DNA of 64,000 nt from Microseira wollei NIES-4236 (GCF_020521235.1 NZ_BLAY01000008.1:1-64000); one strand, 5' to 3'. Counted from the stretch's first letter, positions 27,001-35,502 are shown. The notes: generated from the sequence alone by a model not told the origin. Translations and numbers: made by a program.

Positions 27001-27155
27001 CCGCTTTTTACCACGGCGGTACTGGGACGATCGATGCCACCAATAACTGGTGGGATTCGCCTACAGGTCCGTTCGGCACCAGTGGACCTTCTGCAATCGC
27101 CGGAACGGGTGAAAGCAGTGTCAACTTCGATCCGTTTGCGATCGTGCCTTTCTAA
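24078..27155 (+). CDS. secreted RTX / Calx-beta / parallel beta-helix protein
   Basis: An acidic exoprotein of 1025 residues. Residues about 5-330 are hemolysin-type nonapeptide repeats (GNDTxxGxxGND, more than 25), which bind Ca2+ and fold outside the cell. Two Calx-beta domains follow (about 415-525 and 535-655, each with NYT(I/V)SGTAT...D and a closing TVNI(A/L)DG). A right-handed beta-helix comes next (about 660-1010, with a DAVTFAQNNDIIFLRAGTY start and repeated NNxI/V turns) and the protein ends TNNWWDSPTGPFG. There is no N-terminal signal peptide, so type I secretion is likely. ATG 24078 follows GAGGAG. It is a possible sheath or adhesion protein. Confidence 0.85.
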   Translation: MVFIVGTLNSDFLIGTAENDTILGLAGNDTVLGQDGNDQLFGFENNDILYGTRGNDTLRGGQDNDQLYGGQDKDQLYGDKGNDTVSGDQGSDTIYGLDDNDLLFGGQQDDVVFGNKGNDTIRGGKDNDLLRGGRDNDELHGDLGNDSLYGDLDNDFLFGSDGNDFISANQGNDTINGNMGNDTAYGGQGNDIVRGGMQNDSLFGDKGLDTLYGDLGDDTVYGGADSDLIFGDQGEESKFGGTGNDVLFGNEGNDTIFGLGGSDIFYGNLGDDLLVGNMAQDTLYGGQDDDTLRGGMESDRLFGDKGSDVLYGDLGADTLTGDVAGDTISDTFVIGRVSGITGATTKTTGGAKREDADVITDFQACIDFISLTGGLTYDNLNIFQGTGADAANTIIQDKGTGEFLVVLQGFRREKIDGTSFIPAGPPDVRIIATDGFATEASIGSPIDTGEFTISLPCPAEKALPINYTISGTATKDTDYNPLSGVVIIPAGSNTVTIPIIPLGDTLAGEGNETVTLTLVDLPGYNPQTPLTATVNIADGPVVQPGALPIVFVTAPDPTAFEQGSKAGTFQFSRTGGDTSKDLTINYTVSGTASSDDFNAGVLTGAITIKAGKTVSELIQIVPTNAGGSEPNETVTVSIGRNSDYIVAAPDTATVNILDGQPLDLNQEGDILIFDQNGGFRGGRNTITDAVTFAQNNDIIFLRAGTYNNNPGDATITINKPLTFRGPNAGTNPTNGVTTNPAIVTVGTANQPVFQVVSGNNVTFEGLRIRTNGQNAIRYQVTEANSQPNNNIVIRQNEFDGAGPADSGIIYLDFLGQANSSARISENLIRDVTTTADVTSGIQAFRISGNTVISDNLIANLTGPGIAADALTGAVNTNLIANNRVSNVGEQGIQLAGGNANITNNKVTNANTTSGADRGGIRLRNSGLNPAINLGTANVTGNVITNSFNGISIRDGDNITGTVNVNRNNLIGNTNAAFYHGGTGTIDATNNWWDSPTGPFGTSGPSAIAGTGESSVNFDPFAIVPF

Positions 27156-27316
27156 GGCATCTTTTTCCCATTAAGCAATGGGGGAAATCGCCAGGAGGGA
27201 AAAGGGTAAGTCTCTGACCGCCTCCGGTCCCCCCATTGTCCAAATCTCCCTGACTCGCAGTGTTTGAGATTAAGATGAAAGTAAGAATGGGAAATTACTG
27301 TTTTGGTAACGGTTAA

Positions 27317-27880
27317 ATGGCTTCTGAGGTTTTGGTGGAAAAGAAAAAGTTAGAAAATCCGCCTTTGGAAATTCACTATCTGGGCGATCGCGCGTTACGC
27401 TACCCAGCTAAGCGCATTGCCAAGGTAGATGCGGAAATCCGCGACCTGGCGCGACAAATGCTGCAAACGATGTACAGCGCCGATGGCATCGGTTTGGCAG
27501 CCCCCCAAGTGGCGATTCACAAACAACTAATCGTCATTGATTGCGAACCGGATAACCCAGCCAATCCACCCCTGATTCTGGTGAATCCCACGATCAAAAA
27601 GGCCAGTAGAGACATCTGCGTGGCTCAGGAAGGCTGTCTGAGCATTCCGGGGGTTTATTTAGATGTCAAGCGACCCGAAGCCATTGAGGTGTCTTATAAA
27701 GACGAATACGGGCGTCCTAGGACGATAACCGCGACTGGACTGCTATCCCGCGCAATTCAACACGAAATGGATCACTTGACTGGGGTGCTATTTGTAGACC
27801 GGGTAGAAAATCGTTTGGCGCTAACCCAAGAGCTAGATAAACACGGCTTTTCGACCCAAGCGGTCAAACCAGTAGCATAA
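27317..27880 (+). CDS. def: peptide deformylase
   Basis: A 187-residue Fe/Zn hydrolase that removes the formyl group from nascent N-termini. All three motifs are present: GIGLAAPQV, EGCLSIPG and QHEMDHLTGVLF (ligands Cys, His, His; catalytic Glu). ATG 27317 (MASEVLVEKK). A small membrane protein gene follows after 13 nt, likely in one transcript. Confidence 0.97.
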   Translation: MASEVLVEKKKLENPPLEIHYLGDRALRYPAKRIAKVDAEIRDLARQMLQTMYSADGIGLAAPQVAIHKQLIVIDCEPDNPANPPLILVNPTIKKASRDICVAQEGCLSIPGVYLDVKRPEAIEVSYKDEYGRPRTITATGLLSRAIQHEMDHLTGVLFVDRVENRLALTQELDKHGFSTQAVKPVA

Positions 27881-27893
27881 GGAGTTATAGATC

Positions 27894-28097
27894 GTGAATG
27901 TAATGACTCCAAAGAGCGGTTTATTTTTGGGCGCTGCTTGCGTTACCGCGATCGCTGGGGTTGGTTCCATATTCGAGCTGTCTTCTGGAAACCCTGAATT
28001 AGGCACGATGGTCACCACCACGATCCTGTTAATTAGCGTCCCCCTAACTGGATGGCTTTTCTGGGCTGCTGTTAGAGATGCAAAAGCGAACCAATAA
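27894..28097 (+). CDS. small two-TM membrane protein, 67 aa
   Basis: Two hydrophobic helices (GLFLGAACVTAIAGVGSIF and TTTILLISVPLTGWLFWAA) joined by a short acidic loop, with a charged C-terminus. GTG 27894 has GGAG about 10 nt upstream, better placed than for ATG 27903. It is tightly linked to def. No family is recognised. Confidence 0.7.
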   Translation: MNVMTPKSGLFLGAACVTAIAGVGSIFELSSGNPELGTMVTTTILLISVPLTGWLFWAAVRDAKANQ

Positions 28098-28100
28098 AGT

Positions 28101-28233
28101 AGTAACGCAAGTTGCTAGTTATAACTTGGGCGTTGCTAATGGCTAATTGCTAATTGGGAGAGAGAAGATCTTACTAATATCGTGACATTAGCCATTAGTC
28201 GCACTTTTGAGATAACTAGCAGCTTGAGTTAGT
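28101..28233. repeat. TIR-bounded MITE-like element
   Basis: An element of 133 nt between imperfect inverted repeats of about 22 nt (AGTAACGCAAGTTGCTAGTT at the left, AACTAGCAGCTTGAGTTAGT at the right). The interior has GGCTAATTGCTAATTG and ATTAGCCATTAG short repeats but no ORF. It is the most compact copy of a family also at 10269-10401, 17260-17490 and 46582-46747, and starts 4 nt after a stop codon. Confidence 0.7.
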
Positions 28234-28275
28234 CGTTGCTCAAAAAGTCGTTGGCGACCCACTAGAGAACCAAAA

Positions 28276-29640
28276 ATGACAGGGTTTGAACGTTCTGTAG
28301 GATTTCTCAGGCATCTGTCCCCTAGTGGGTTAGGGGAATCTCAACTGCGCCACAAACTGACAACGACGGGTGAAGTTATTATCGGGCGAGACTTCGGCTG
28401 CGAAATCGTTTTGGACTCGGATGAGTACGGGATGGTGTCCCGGCGTCATGCCGCAGTCCGCCCGGTAAATGCTGGCATCTGGGAAATTTGCGACCTCAAT
28501 AGCGCCAACGGTACTTACGTCAACGGGGAACGCTTGCAGGGATGCCGCTATTTGCGAACGGGCGATCGGATTCAGTTGGGTAAAAACGGCCCGGAATTTA
28601 TCTTTGAGTGCAACCCTAGCAGCCAAACTCCGGGGTCGTTTCGCTCAGCGCCAACCCACGCTGCTACACCGCTGATGGCAACACCAGCGATCTCAAATCC
28701 TTCTGGTAGGTTAGATCGGGTTACTATCAGCCAACTGTTTCCCATCCTCTCCACGGGACGACAGCTCAAACAAAAAGCTTTCTTGATGCCAGCGATCGTC
28801 ACAGTGGGATTTGTGGTGCTGATGTTTACTGCGGTAGGAGAGCCGCTGGCGTTCAACATGTTGCTGGCAGCTTATCTGGCGGGTGCTGCTTACTACTTTG
28901 TTTACCAGCTCTGCGGCAAGCATAAACCTTGGTGGGTGTTGTTGGCTTCTGCCCTCATGACTGTCTTGATTTTAGTCAGTCCCCTGCTACAGGTATTTTT
29001 GCTAATTTTTCGCGAATTCCTGCCAGGAAGCATACCCACTGAAACCGAGTCTGTCAGCTTTCCGGTTTTGCTGATGCGAATGTTTTTCGGGGCAGGATTG
29101 ATGGAGGAACTGCTGAAGGCGTTGCCCGTGGTAGGAGCCTATTTACTGGCACGCCAGCTGCCATCGCCTTGGCGAGAACGCATCGGCGTCTGGGAACCTC
29201 TGGATGGGATTTTGCTGGGAGCTGCCTCTGCTGTAGGCTTTACCCTATTGGAAACCCTGGGACAGTACGTACCTGAGGCAATCCAGAACGTCACGTTTCA
29301 GGCGGGGGAAGGCGCCGGACAACTTGTAGGATTGCAGTTGCTGATTCCTCGAATTATGGGGTCTGTCGCCGGACACATGGCCTATAGCGGCTATTTGGGC
29401 TATTTTATCGGGCTGAGCGTCCTCAAACCCCGCAACTTCTGGAAAATTCTGGGGGTGGGTTACTTAAGTGCTGCCGGACTCCATGCGCTTTGGAACGCGA
29501 CGGGGTTTTTCAGCGGGTTCGGATTGGCAGTGGTCGGGGTTTTATCCTATGCTTTTCTAGCGGCGGCAATCCTGAAAGCCCGTGCCCTGTCGCCGACGCG
29601 ATCGCAAAATTTCGCCACCCGTTTTATTACTCGTCCGTAG
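28276..29640 (+). CDS. FHA-PrsW fusion (putative intramembrane protease)
   Basis: A protein of 454 residues. The N-terminal FHA domain spans about 10-115 (VIIGRDFGCEIVL, MVSRRHAAVRP, LNSANGTYVNGERL), a phospho-threonine-binding fold. After a linker, at least eight TM helices carry PrsW-type motifs: MEELLKALPVV (EExxK), GFTLLETLGQ (FxxxE), a conserved HMAYSGYLGYFIG and AAGLHALWNATG. PrsW proteases cleave anti-sigma factors in Bacillus; the substrate here is unknown. The FHA fusion suggests activity gated by phosphorylation (inference). The next three leftward genes supply another FHA, a CHAT protease and a PP2C phosphatase. Its 3' end overlaps the convergent gene at 29627. Confidence 0.85.
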   Translation: MTGFERSVGFLRHLSPSGLGESQLRHKLTTTGEVIIGRDFGCEIVLDSDEYGMVSRRHAAVRPVNAGIWEICDLNSANGTYVNGERLQGCRYLRTGDRIQLGKNGPEFIFECNPSSQTPGSFRSAPTHAATPLMATPAISNPSGRLDRVTISQLFPILSTGRQLKQKAFLMPAIVTVGFVVLMFTAVGEPLAFNMLLAAYLAGAAYYFVYQLCGKHKPWWVLLASALMTVLILVSPLLQVFLLIFREFLPGSIPTETESVSFPVLLMRMFFGAGLMEELLKALPVVGAYLLARQLPSPWRERIGVWEPLDGILLGAASAVGFTLLETLGQYVPEAIQNVTFQAGEGAGQLVGLQLLIPRIMGSVAGHMAYSGYLGYFIGLSVLKPRNFWKILGVGYLSAAGLHALWNATGFFSGFGLAVVGVLSYAFLAAAILKARALSPTRSQNFATRFITRP

Positions 29641-30262
29641 TTTCCAATTCATCTAAAGCGATGCGCGCGATCGCTAAACTCAAACGCGCCCGTTCTATTT
29701 CCGATAATTGGGTCCAATCTAGAGGTCGAACTGCTCCCAAGGCTAATTCAACCGTTTCGGCTTCTGCGCCCCGCATTGCATAGGCTAAAGGACGCGCCAA
29801 CACTTGCAAATCGTCTTCTGCCCAGTTGGGAAGTAATTCCTGCACGCATTGTATCATTCGATCCATTAAAGACATCGCCGGGGCAGGATATCCGGTGGCG
29901 TCAATTAGTTCGCTGGCTTTGGTAGCAATCGCATCTAACCAGTGGGAAGGAACGCGACAGGCAAACCGATCTGATAAAGATGCTTGCAGGCGTGCCAAAA
30001 TCCCGTTGGGAACATTTTGGGGCCAAAGTTGGTCTATCCCAGAGAAGAAAGCTTGCGATCGCGCCCCTATTTCCGCTGCCGACCAATCCTCTAACGTAAA
30101 TTCCTGTTCTAGTTCGGCAAAAAAAGCTTCCGACTCTGGCGCGAGTGGATTCCAGGGATAGGATACCTCTTCCTCCTGCCACAGTAGCTGCACTAGCTCC
30201 TGTACCGCTTGAGTCTGTAAGCGTTCAGAATATTCCGAATAGCCGTTATTTGTGTTTACCAT
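29627..30262 (-). CDS. hypothetical protein, 211 aa, in FHA/CHAT/PP2C cluster
   Basis: A soluble, acidic, helical protein: MVNTNNGYSEYSERLQTQAV, LLWQEEEVSYPWNPLAPES, AFFAELEQEFTLEDWSAAEI, VPSHWLDAIATKASELIDA, LLPNWAEDDLQVLARPLAYA, TQLSEIERARLSLAIARIAL. ATG 30262 has GGAG 8 nt upstream and is preferred over a start seven codons earlier. I do not recognise the family. The orientation is the same as CHAT-FHA and PP2C upstream. Confidence 0.75.
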   Translation of the reverse strand: MVNTNNGYSEYSERLQTQAVQELVQLLWQEEEVSYPWNPLAPESEAFFAELEQEFTLEDWSAAEIGARSQAFFSGIDQLWPQNVPNGILARLQASLSDRFACRVPSHWLDAIATKASELIDATGYPAPAMSLMDRMIQCVQELLPNWAEDDLQVLARPLAYAMRGAEAETVELALGAVRPLDWTQLSEIERARLSLAIARIALDELETTDE

Positions 30263-30432
30263 GATTCTACTCCAACAATCCACTCTCTATGCACGCTGGT
30301 GTGGTTAGCTACACCAGCACTTCCATGAGTTCCGCAACTGGTCGCCATTTATTCAATTGTTTCTGTGTGACCTCAAAGTACATCAGCCATAGAGCATGGG
30401 ATACTCAGAGGGGGGAAGAGATTGGGGTCAAA

Positions 30433-32007
30433 CTATGTGTCGATGACAAATTCCCAACTTTGGCCTTGGGAACTGCCAAACTTGAGCTGCATCCCTGACT
30501 GCAAAGGCACTTCTTGATGATGTACCTTTTGCCAACCCGTAGCGCCTAAAATCAGTGTACCGAAGCGAGATTCATCATTCAGAAAATAAGTTGCTTTTGC
30601 CTTATTTTCGATGCGCTCTTCGCGGCAAAATATTTTCGCATGTTTTTGAGAAACCCAGGGTTCGGGAATGACCAAATCGTTCCTTTGATTTCGTCCCACC
30701 CACATCAATCCACCGTAGAGGCGCCAAATTTTATTTGTCGCTCCGACTCGGCGCAAGAAAGCACTGGGGCGGACTTGTCCGATCCAAGTCGAGGTATTGG
30801 GTAATTCGGTGATGCCGTCTAACGGTTGGATCAGCTGACCGTCAAATTCTGGATGCAAGTATAGAACCGGCAAAGTCCAGGCTGGTTGATTAAATTTATA
30901 CAGCGTCAGCAGCTGCTGTCTTGCTACCGCCACAGCACGATCGATCGGCATCCGCTCTGCTAACGATCGGGCAAAAGTTTGTATAAAACTTAACGCTTCT
31001 TGGTCGGCTATGGCATCGCGCATTGCCAACACTGCTGGCACTCCGTGATGGATCAGCACTTCTGCCAAACTGCTGCGGGGAATGCTAGTTTGTCCCTGGT
31101 GTACGGGTTGAGCGCCCCAGCAGGCATTGAAAACGGCGAGGGTGACGCGACACCGAATCAGCACCTGCGCCAGTTCCGTGCCGTTCATGGTAACTCCTGG
31201 CCCCAAAAACAACAAGCCGCCGTCTGGGGCGGGTTCCCCATGACCCGCATAAAACATGATGTTGTAACTGCCGCTTTCCAACCGCGCAATTAGTTCGGAT
31301 GGGGTTGGCTGGATCAGCGTATCCACCAGACAGGGAACAAACGTGCCAGAACCGCCCGCCGAACCGATCTGTCCGCTGTGTTCCAAAAGTTTGGTTAAAC
31401 TTCTCCCCTCTTCTTCCAGATCCAAACGGCTGGCAGTTTTGCGCCCAGTAGGAAGGTTCTCTCCTAAAATCAGCAGGATATTTAAAGCGTGATCCATGCG
31501 CCGGGGCGGTAGGGGGTCAACATCGCTGGTGGTGCGACTGAATAGCAATTTTTGGTAGTTCAGAGAAATGGCCTGAGTCCCAGCTTGGGGTTGCATAATT
31601 TCCCAAGGCAGGACGATCAAGTCCGGGTCGCGAATTTCCAGACGCAACCGCAAAAATTGCTCCTGTCCGGTAGCGATGCCTTGGCTGTGTTCCAAACTGC
31701 GTTGAATCGGTCCATCGAATAACCATTGCCAAAGTTCAATTCCCAACTGTTGCATCAGACGACTGCTGTAGCTGGTAGTCTGGTTAGAATAATCTGCAAC
31801 AACAGTTGGTTTTGGGGGTTGGGTGAGGGAAAACATTTGTTGCCATCCCAACCAGGTTTGCGTCAAGCTTTCTGACCAAATGCAGTCGTGATGGACATAT
31901 CCACCTGGATAAGGAGCTTTCACAACCCAGATGGCAAAGTGGTCTGCCCCAGCAGCTACCAGGCGATCTACGCTCAAGTTGAGGCAAGGACTCTCAGATG
32001 GCGACAT
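30433..32007 (-). CDS. CHAT (caspase-like) protease with C-terminal FHA domain
   Basis: A protein of 524 residues. The CHAT domain spans about 140-385: the core strand LRLRLEIRDPDLIVLPWEIM, the catalytic His in YNIMFYAGHGEPAPDGG and Cys in LAVFNACWGAQPV, then GVPAVLAMRDAIADQEALSF and TLPVLYLHPEF at the end. The C-terminal FHA spans about 420-524 (LMWVGRNQRNDLVIPEPWVS, QKHAKIFCRE, FLNDESRFGTLI). CHAT domains are clan CD proteases, often paired with STAND NTPases or TPR sensors; fusion to FHA is unusual. Both dyad residues are present. ATG 32007 is chosen over GTG 32016. It lies 73 nt downstream of the PP2C gene, likely one operon. Confidence 0.85.
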   Translation of the reverse strand: MSPSESPCLNLSVDRLVAAGADHFAIWVVKAPYPGGYVHHDCIWSESLTQTWLGWQQMFSLTQPPKPTVVADYSNQTTSYSSRLMQQLGIELWQWLFDGPIQRSLEHSQGIATGQEQFLRLRLEIRDPDLIVLPWEIMQPQAGTQAISLNYQKLLFSRTTSDVDPLPPRRMDHALNILLILGENLPTGRKTASRLDLEEEGRSLTKLLEHSGQIGSAGGSGTFVPCLVDTLIQPTPSELIARLESGSYNIMFYAGHGEPAPDGGLLFLGPGVTMNGTELAQVLIRCRVTLAVFNACWGAQPVHQGQTSIPRSSLAEVLIHHGVPAVLAMRDAIADQEALSFIQTFARSLAERMPIDRAVAVARQQLLTLYKFNQPAWTLPVLYLHPEFDGQLIQPLDGITELPNTSTWIGQVRPSAFLRRVGATNKIWRLYGGLMWVGRNQRNDLVIPEPWVSQKHAKIFCREERIENKAKATYFLNDESRFGTLILGATGWQKVHHQEVPLQSGMQLKFGSSQGQSWEFVIDT

Positions 32008-32080
32008 TGAGAACACTGGATATTAAACCTAGACCTAGACTGTATCAATTTTCTGTCGAGATTGGCAGCAACAACCCGGA

Positions 32081-34594
32081 CTAATCCTTAACAGCAGCGC
32101 ATTTCCCCTGTCGTGGGGGAGGAACCGTTGAGGTTGGCAGCGCAAAGGAAGTAAGATCCGCTTCTTTGAGCCAGCCGGTTTCTCCCGGTTCTAGCAGGGG
32201 ATTTTCCTGGGTCGCCCCAGAGCCTTCGCGCCGCGTGCCCTCAGGCGTATCTCTCTGCGGCGGCGGACTCAGGTTGGTTGCAGTTGGGTTTTTCTTCACG
32301 GGTTCCTGATGTTGTACGGACTGATCCCCAGTAGGTTTGACCGTTGTATTTCCTGCTCTGGTTTTGGGTAGCGAGCAAACTTTCAGCCTCAGCCAGACAT
32401 CCTCCCCTGGTGTTGCCTGCTTGCTCAGGACTTGTAAAATGCTACCCGCGGGGACTATTTTCTGCCCCGGTACGGTTGCCGATAAACCGGACTCTGGCAC
32501 CGGCTGTTGGAACAGTACCAAGTCGCGGATCTGGCCCGAACCGCTTTCTGCTGAACTTTTGACTAAAATAAAAGACCCTGGACTGAACGAGGCTGGCGCA
32601 GCCGGACTTAAAGGCTTAGTAGAGGGGCTGGGACTGGAATTAAAAATACCCGACTTGACTTTCTGCCCTACTTCTGGTATTAGCAGGTAGGCCATAGCCC
32701 CGCCCAACCCCAAAAGCAGCCCAATGGCGCACAAAAGCGGTAACAAGCTGCCCTCGCGGCGTGGGGTTAAAAGCAGCCGCGTCTTGAGTACGGTAGATGG
32801 GTTTTGGGCTCTCCCAGAGTCAGGTCGCTGCTTACTGTGCATGGCAGTTTGGATATCGGGGGCGGGGGAGGATTTGCCATTACCCCTCAACCTACTTGGG
32901 AGCATTTCTGGGTTAACGCTGACTCGACAGTGAACCAAACCCACGGTAACGTTGTCATGTCCGTTGAGGGTGTTGCCAATTTCGATCAGCCTTGCTGCGG
33001 CGCTTGCCAGATCGACTTTTCCGTCTAAAACTGGTAGAATCTCGTCTTCCCAAAACTGCTCTACGCGATCCCCGTCGCTTAAACCATCGGAACACAGCAG
33101 GAAAATACAGTCTTCATCGACGACAAACCGCCCGACTGTAGGATGCAGGTTCATCGAGGAATTCATGCCCAATGCCTGAACCAAAGAACCCGACCCGATT
33201 TGTTGCAGTGCTTCCCGATAAAGCGAGTAACCCAACCGCACTTCTCGCGAAGCCACATCATCGTCTAAGGTGACCTGATGGCATCCGCTGCGCGAGATCC
33301 AGTAGGCTCGACTATCTCCCACGTGGGTGATGTAAATTTCATCCCCGTAGGCTAATGCCATCACCAGGGTGGTTCCCATGCGTTGCCGTTGCTGTCGCTG
33401 TTCGGCATCGTTGCGCTGACTGATCTGGTCGTTAGCGGCACAAACTGCTATTTCTAATTTGGTTGATAGGGTTTCTGGTTGCCAACTGCCGTCATTTCTC
33501 ACCTGCTGGAGTTGCTGTTGGATGGTTTCAACTGCCAAGTTGGAAGCAACCATGCCCCCCTCATGTCCCCCGATGCCGTCGCAGACAATTGCCAACGGAG
33601 TGTAGCTGGATGTATTTGAGCGTTGTTTGGACTGGGAATTTTGTCCTGAGAACTCAAAACTGTTTGGCATGTCGCTGTTCGGGTAACGGGCATCTTCATT
33701 GCGCTGGCGGCTGGGGCCTTTATCGGTGCGGGTGATAATTTCATAGCTGCGGTCTATAGTTTTCCCGCAGTTAGTCAGTGCTAAATCTAACTCAGCAAGC
33801 AAGCGATCGCCGGATAGTTGCCCTTCAATCATTTGTTGGCACAGTTGTGCGATAAATTCCGCCACGATTGGGTTTGCGCCTTCTACCCATTGCCGCCACA
33901 AATCACCAAGTTGGCTTAACGCTGGGGGCGAACGATCTTGTTGCAATTGCAGCAGTCGCACTAGCCCCCCTTCTACTCGCAGCAGCGTTGGACAAAGCAA
34001 GCTAGACGCAACCCCTTCGCTGCTAAACGGCTGCCACAGCGTCCCTATCTGCCACAACCAATTGAGCTGGCGCAATGGGGATGCGCCTGGCCAAACGTGG
34101 GTTAATTCGGGCACTAGCTGCGGTTTGACTGGTGTTTTTCGCTGCTGCTGTTCCCTGTAGATGGGTGCTTGCTCTAGCAGCCAAATTTCCTCAGTCTTGC
34201 CTTTTTTTTCCAGCGTCGCCACTCCGAAGACTTGAGGCACGTGCAGTCGATAGGGAAACAGCCGCAGGTAAGGGCTAATTGCGGGTGGAATATCCGATGG
34301 AAACTCTGGCGGCAACCCCGGTTTGGTATCGAGTACGATGGGATTGTGCTTCAAAGACCCTACGCCAAATCCCTGGCTGTCGCCGACGGGATGCTCCAGG
34401 TTCGCTGCTTCACGAGCGCTCTCGATCAAATAGCGCTCTGCCAAAAGTTGCCCTTCTCTTAAGGTTTCTATCCCCCTACCCAGAGCATACAAATACCGTT
34501 TGGGCAAAATGGCACGACACTGCTGGCAAAACCTGTGAGTCTCTGGATTGATTGCCTGACAGAAGGGACAACTAATCTTCGCTGTGTCGTGCAT
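32081..34594 (-). CDS. zinc-ribbon PP2C-type Ser/Thr phosphatase with TM anchor
   Basis: A protein of 837 residues. The N-terminal zinc ribbon has C9-x2-C12 and C23-x2-C26. Residues about 40-275 are a divergent region that resembles a degraded kinase-like scaffold (uncertain). The PP2C domain (about 280-555) has metal-site motifs DKGPSRQRNEDA, VCDGIGGHEGG, THVGDSRAYWI, LLCSDGLSDGD and NGHDNVTVGLV. A single TM helix follows (about 625-648), then a proline/serine-rich and SH3-like C-terminal part. It is predicted to dephosphorylate Ser/Thr proteins at the membrane. It is the first gene of the leftward operon with CHAT-FHA, so it may reset phospho-signals read by the two FHA proteins. Confidence 0.88.
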   Translation of the reverse strand: MHDTAKISCPFCQAINPETHRFCQQCRAILPKRYLYALGRGIETLREGQLLAERYLIESAREAANLEHPVGDSQGFGVGSLKHNPIVLDTKPGLPPEFPSDIPPAISPYLRLFPYRLHVPQVFGVATLEKKGKTEEIWLLEQAPIYREQQQRKTPVKPQLVPELTHVWPGASPLRQLNWLWQIGTLWQPFSSEGVASSLLCPTLLRVEGGLVRLLQLQQDRSPPALSQLGDLWRQWVEGANPIVAEFIAQLCQQMIEGQLSGDRLLAELDLALTNCGKTIDRSYEIITRTDKGPSRQRNEDARYPNSDMPNSFEFSGQNSQSKQRSNTSSYTPLAIVCDGIGGHEGGMVASNLAVETIQQQLQQVRNDGSWQPETLSTKLEIAVCAANDQISQRNDAEQRQQRQRMGTTLVMALAYGDEIYITHVGDSRAYWISRSGCHQVTLDDDVASREVRLGYSLYREALQQIGSGSLVQALGMNSSMNLHPTVGRFVVDEDCIFLLCSDGLSDGDRVEQFWEDEILPVLDGKVDLASAAARLIEIGNTLNGHDNVTVGLVHCRVSVNPEMLPSRLRGNGKSSPAPDIQTAMHSKQRPDSGRAQNPSTVLKTRLLLTPRREGSLLPLLCAIGLLLGLGGAMAYLLIPEVGQKVKSGIFNSSPSPSTKPLSPAAPASFSPGSFILVKSSAESGSGQIRDLVLFQQPVPESGLSATVPGQKIVPAGSILQVLSKQATPGEDVWLRLKVCSLPKTRAGNTTVKPTGDQSVQHQEPVKKNPTATNLSPPPQRDTPEGTRREGSGATQENPLLEPGETGWLKEADLTSFALPTSTVPPPRQGKCAAVKD

Positions 34595-34724
34595 GAAGGT
34601 TCCTCGCGTCTATCAGCCTTCGGTGTGTTGTCTGCGGACACCGGCGCTCTCTGCTTAAATTGCTGCATCTGTATCAATGATCGCCGATTTTAGCGCTTGA
34701 TTTTTGGGTTCAACATGGCAATTT

Positions 34725-35012
34725 TCAGTTATATTCGCCCCTGGTTGACCCTTGACCGGATTTTTCCACCATAGCTGGGGTTTGCTGCTCCAGAGGCTGC
34801 ATTCCGCCGCTTTGCCTCATCAGCCCGGGCCAAATTAATAAAAAGAAGCCCATCCAGGCAGATACTGGAATAGATACCAGAACCGTCACCCACAAGGTTT
34901 TGAGCAGCACCCAACTGCCGCCGATTAGGGTTATGCCAAACAGCAGGATCGACCAAGGCTGGCACCACCAAGGTTTATAACTCCAAGGGCTTACAGGTTG
35001 TTGAGCAGACAT
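34725..35012 (-). CDS. DUF6737-like small membrane protein
   Basis: A protein of 95 residues: a conserved N-terminus SPWSYKPWWCQPWSILLFGI leading into TM1, a second TM (WVTVLVSIPVSAWMGFFLLI), and a polar tail. The WSYKPWWCQPWSI signature matches a small cyanobacterial membrane family. ATG 35012 is preferred; the frame continues 16 codons upstream without family-like sequence. The role is unknown. Confidence 0.7.
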   Translation of the reverse strand: MSAQQPVSPWSYKPWWCQPWSILLFGITLIGGSWVLLKTLWVTVLVSIPVSAWMGFFLLIWPGLMRQSGGMQPLEQQTPAMVEKSGQGSTRGEYN

Positions 35013-35244
35013 GATATCTTTAAATAATAACTTTTGAGCAGCGTTAACAAAAAATTCCACAAGCTATAGATCGGTAGTTTTTATTTTATTAAATATTAGG
35101 TGGGGAAGCGGTTTGGGCTACTGAGATACTCACCTCTTGCCAGCCAAATTTTAAATAGATTTGTTTATACAAATCTTTTTGCTATTCGATCTAGCTTTTG
35201 GATTATTTTAATGTTAGCGCATCGAAATCTTTTGGCGGATCGCT

Positions 35245-35502
35245 ATGCCTGAATTTCAATTTAACCAATTGCCAGAGCAAAAGAATTCAGCGGCAGAATC
35301 ACCTGAGAACCAAAAGGTGGCTCAGCAACTGGAAAACCTCAAGCGATCGCACTCCCAGCGCCATCAGTTAACGAACCTTGAGATTTGGGCGCTTGTCAGC
35401 ACGATGGATGATTTTATTCCGGGTTTTTGGAGCCGTTTTATGCTCAATCGTCAAGTGGCCTTTAAAGAATTTTTAGAGCAAAAAAAGACAAAAGGATCTT
35501 AA
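35245..35502 (+). CDS. hypothetical protein, 85 aa
   Basis: A soluble, Gln/Glu/Lys-rich helical protein: MPEFQFNQLPEQKNSAAES, KVAQQLENLKRSHSQRHQL, then a more hydrophobic helix LEIWALVSTMDDFIPGFWSR. The ATG start has the weak element GGCGGATCG upstream. The family is not recognised. Confidence 0.6.
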   Translation: MPEFQFNQLPEQKNSAAESPENQKVAQQLENLKRSHSQRHQLTNLEIWALVSTMDDFIPGFWSRFMLNRQVAFKEFLEQKKTKGS

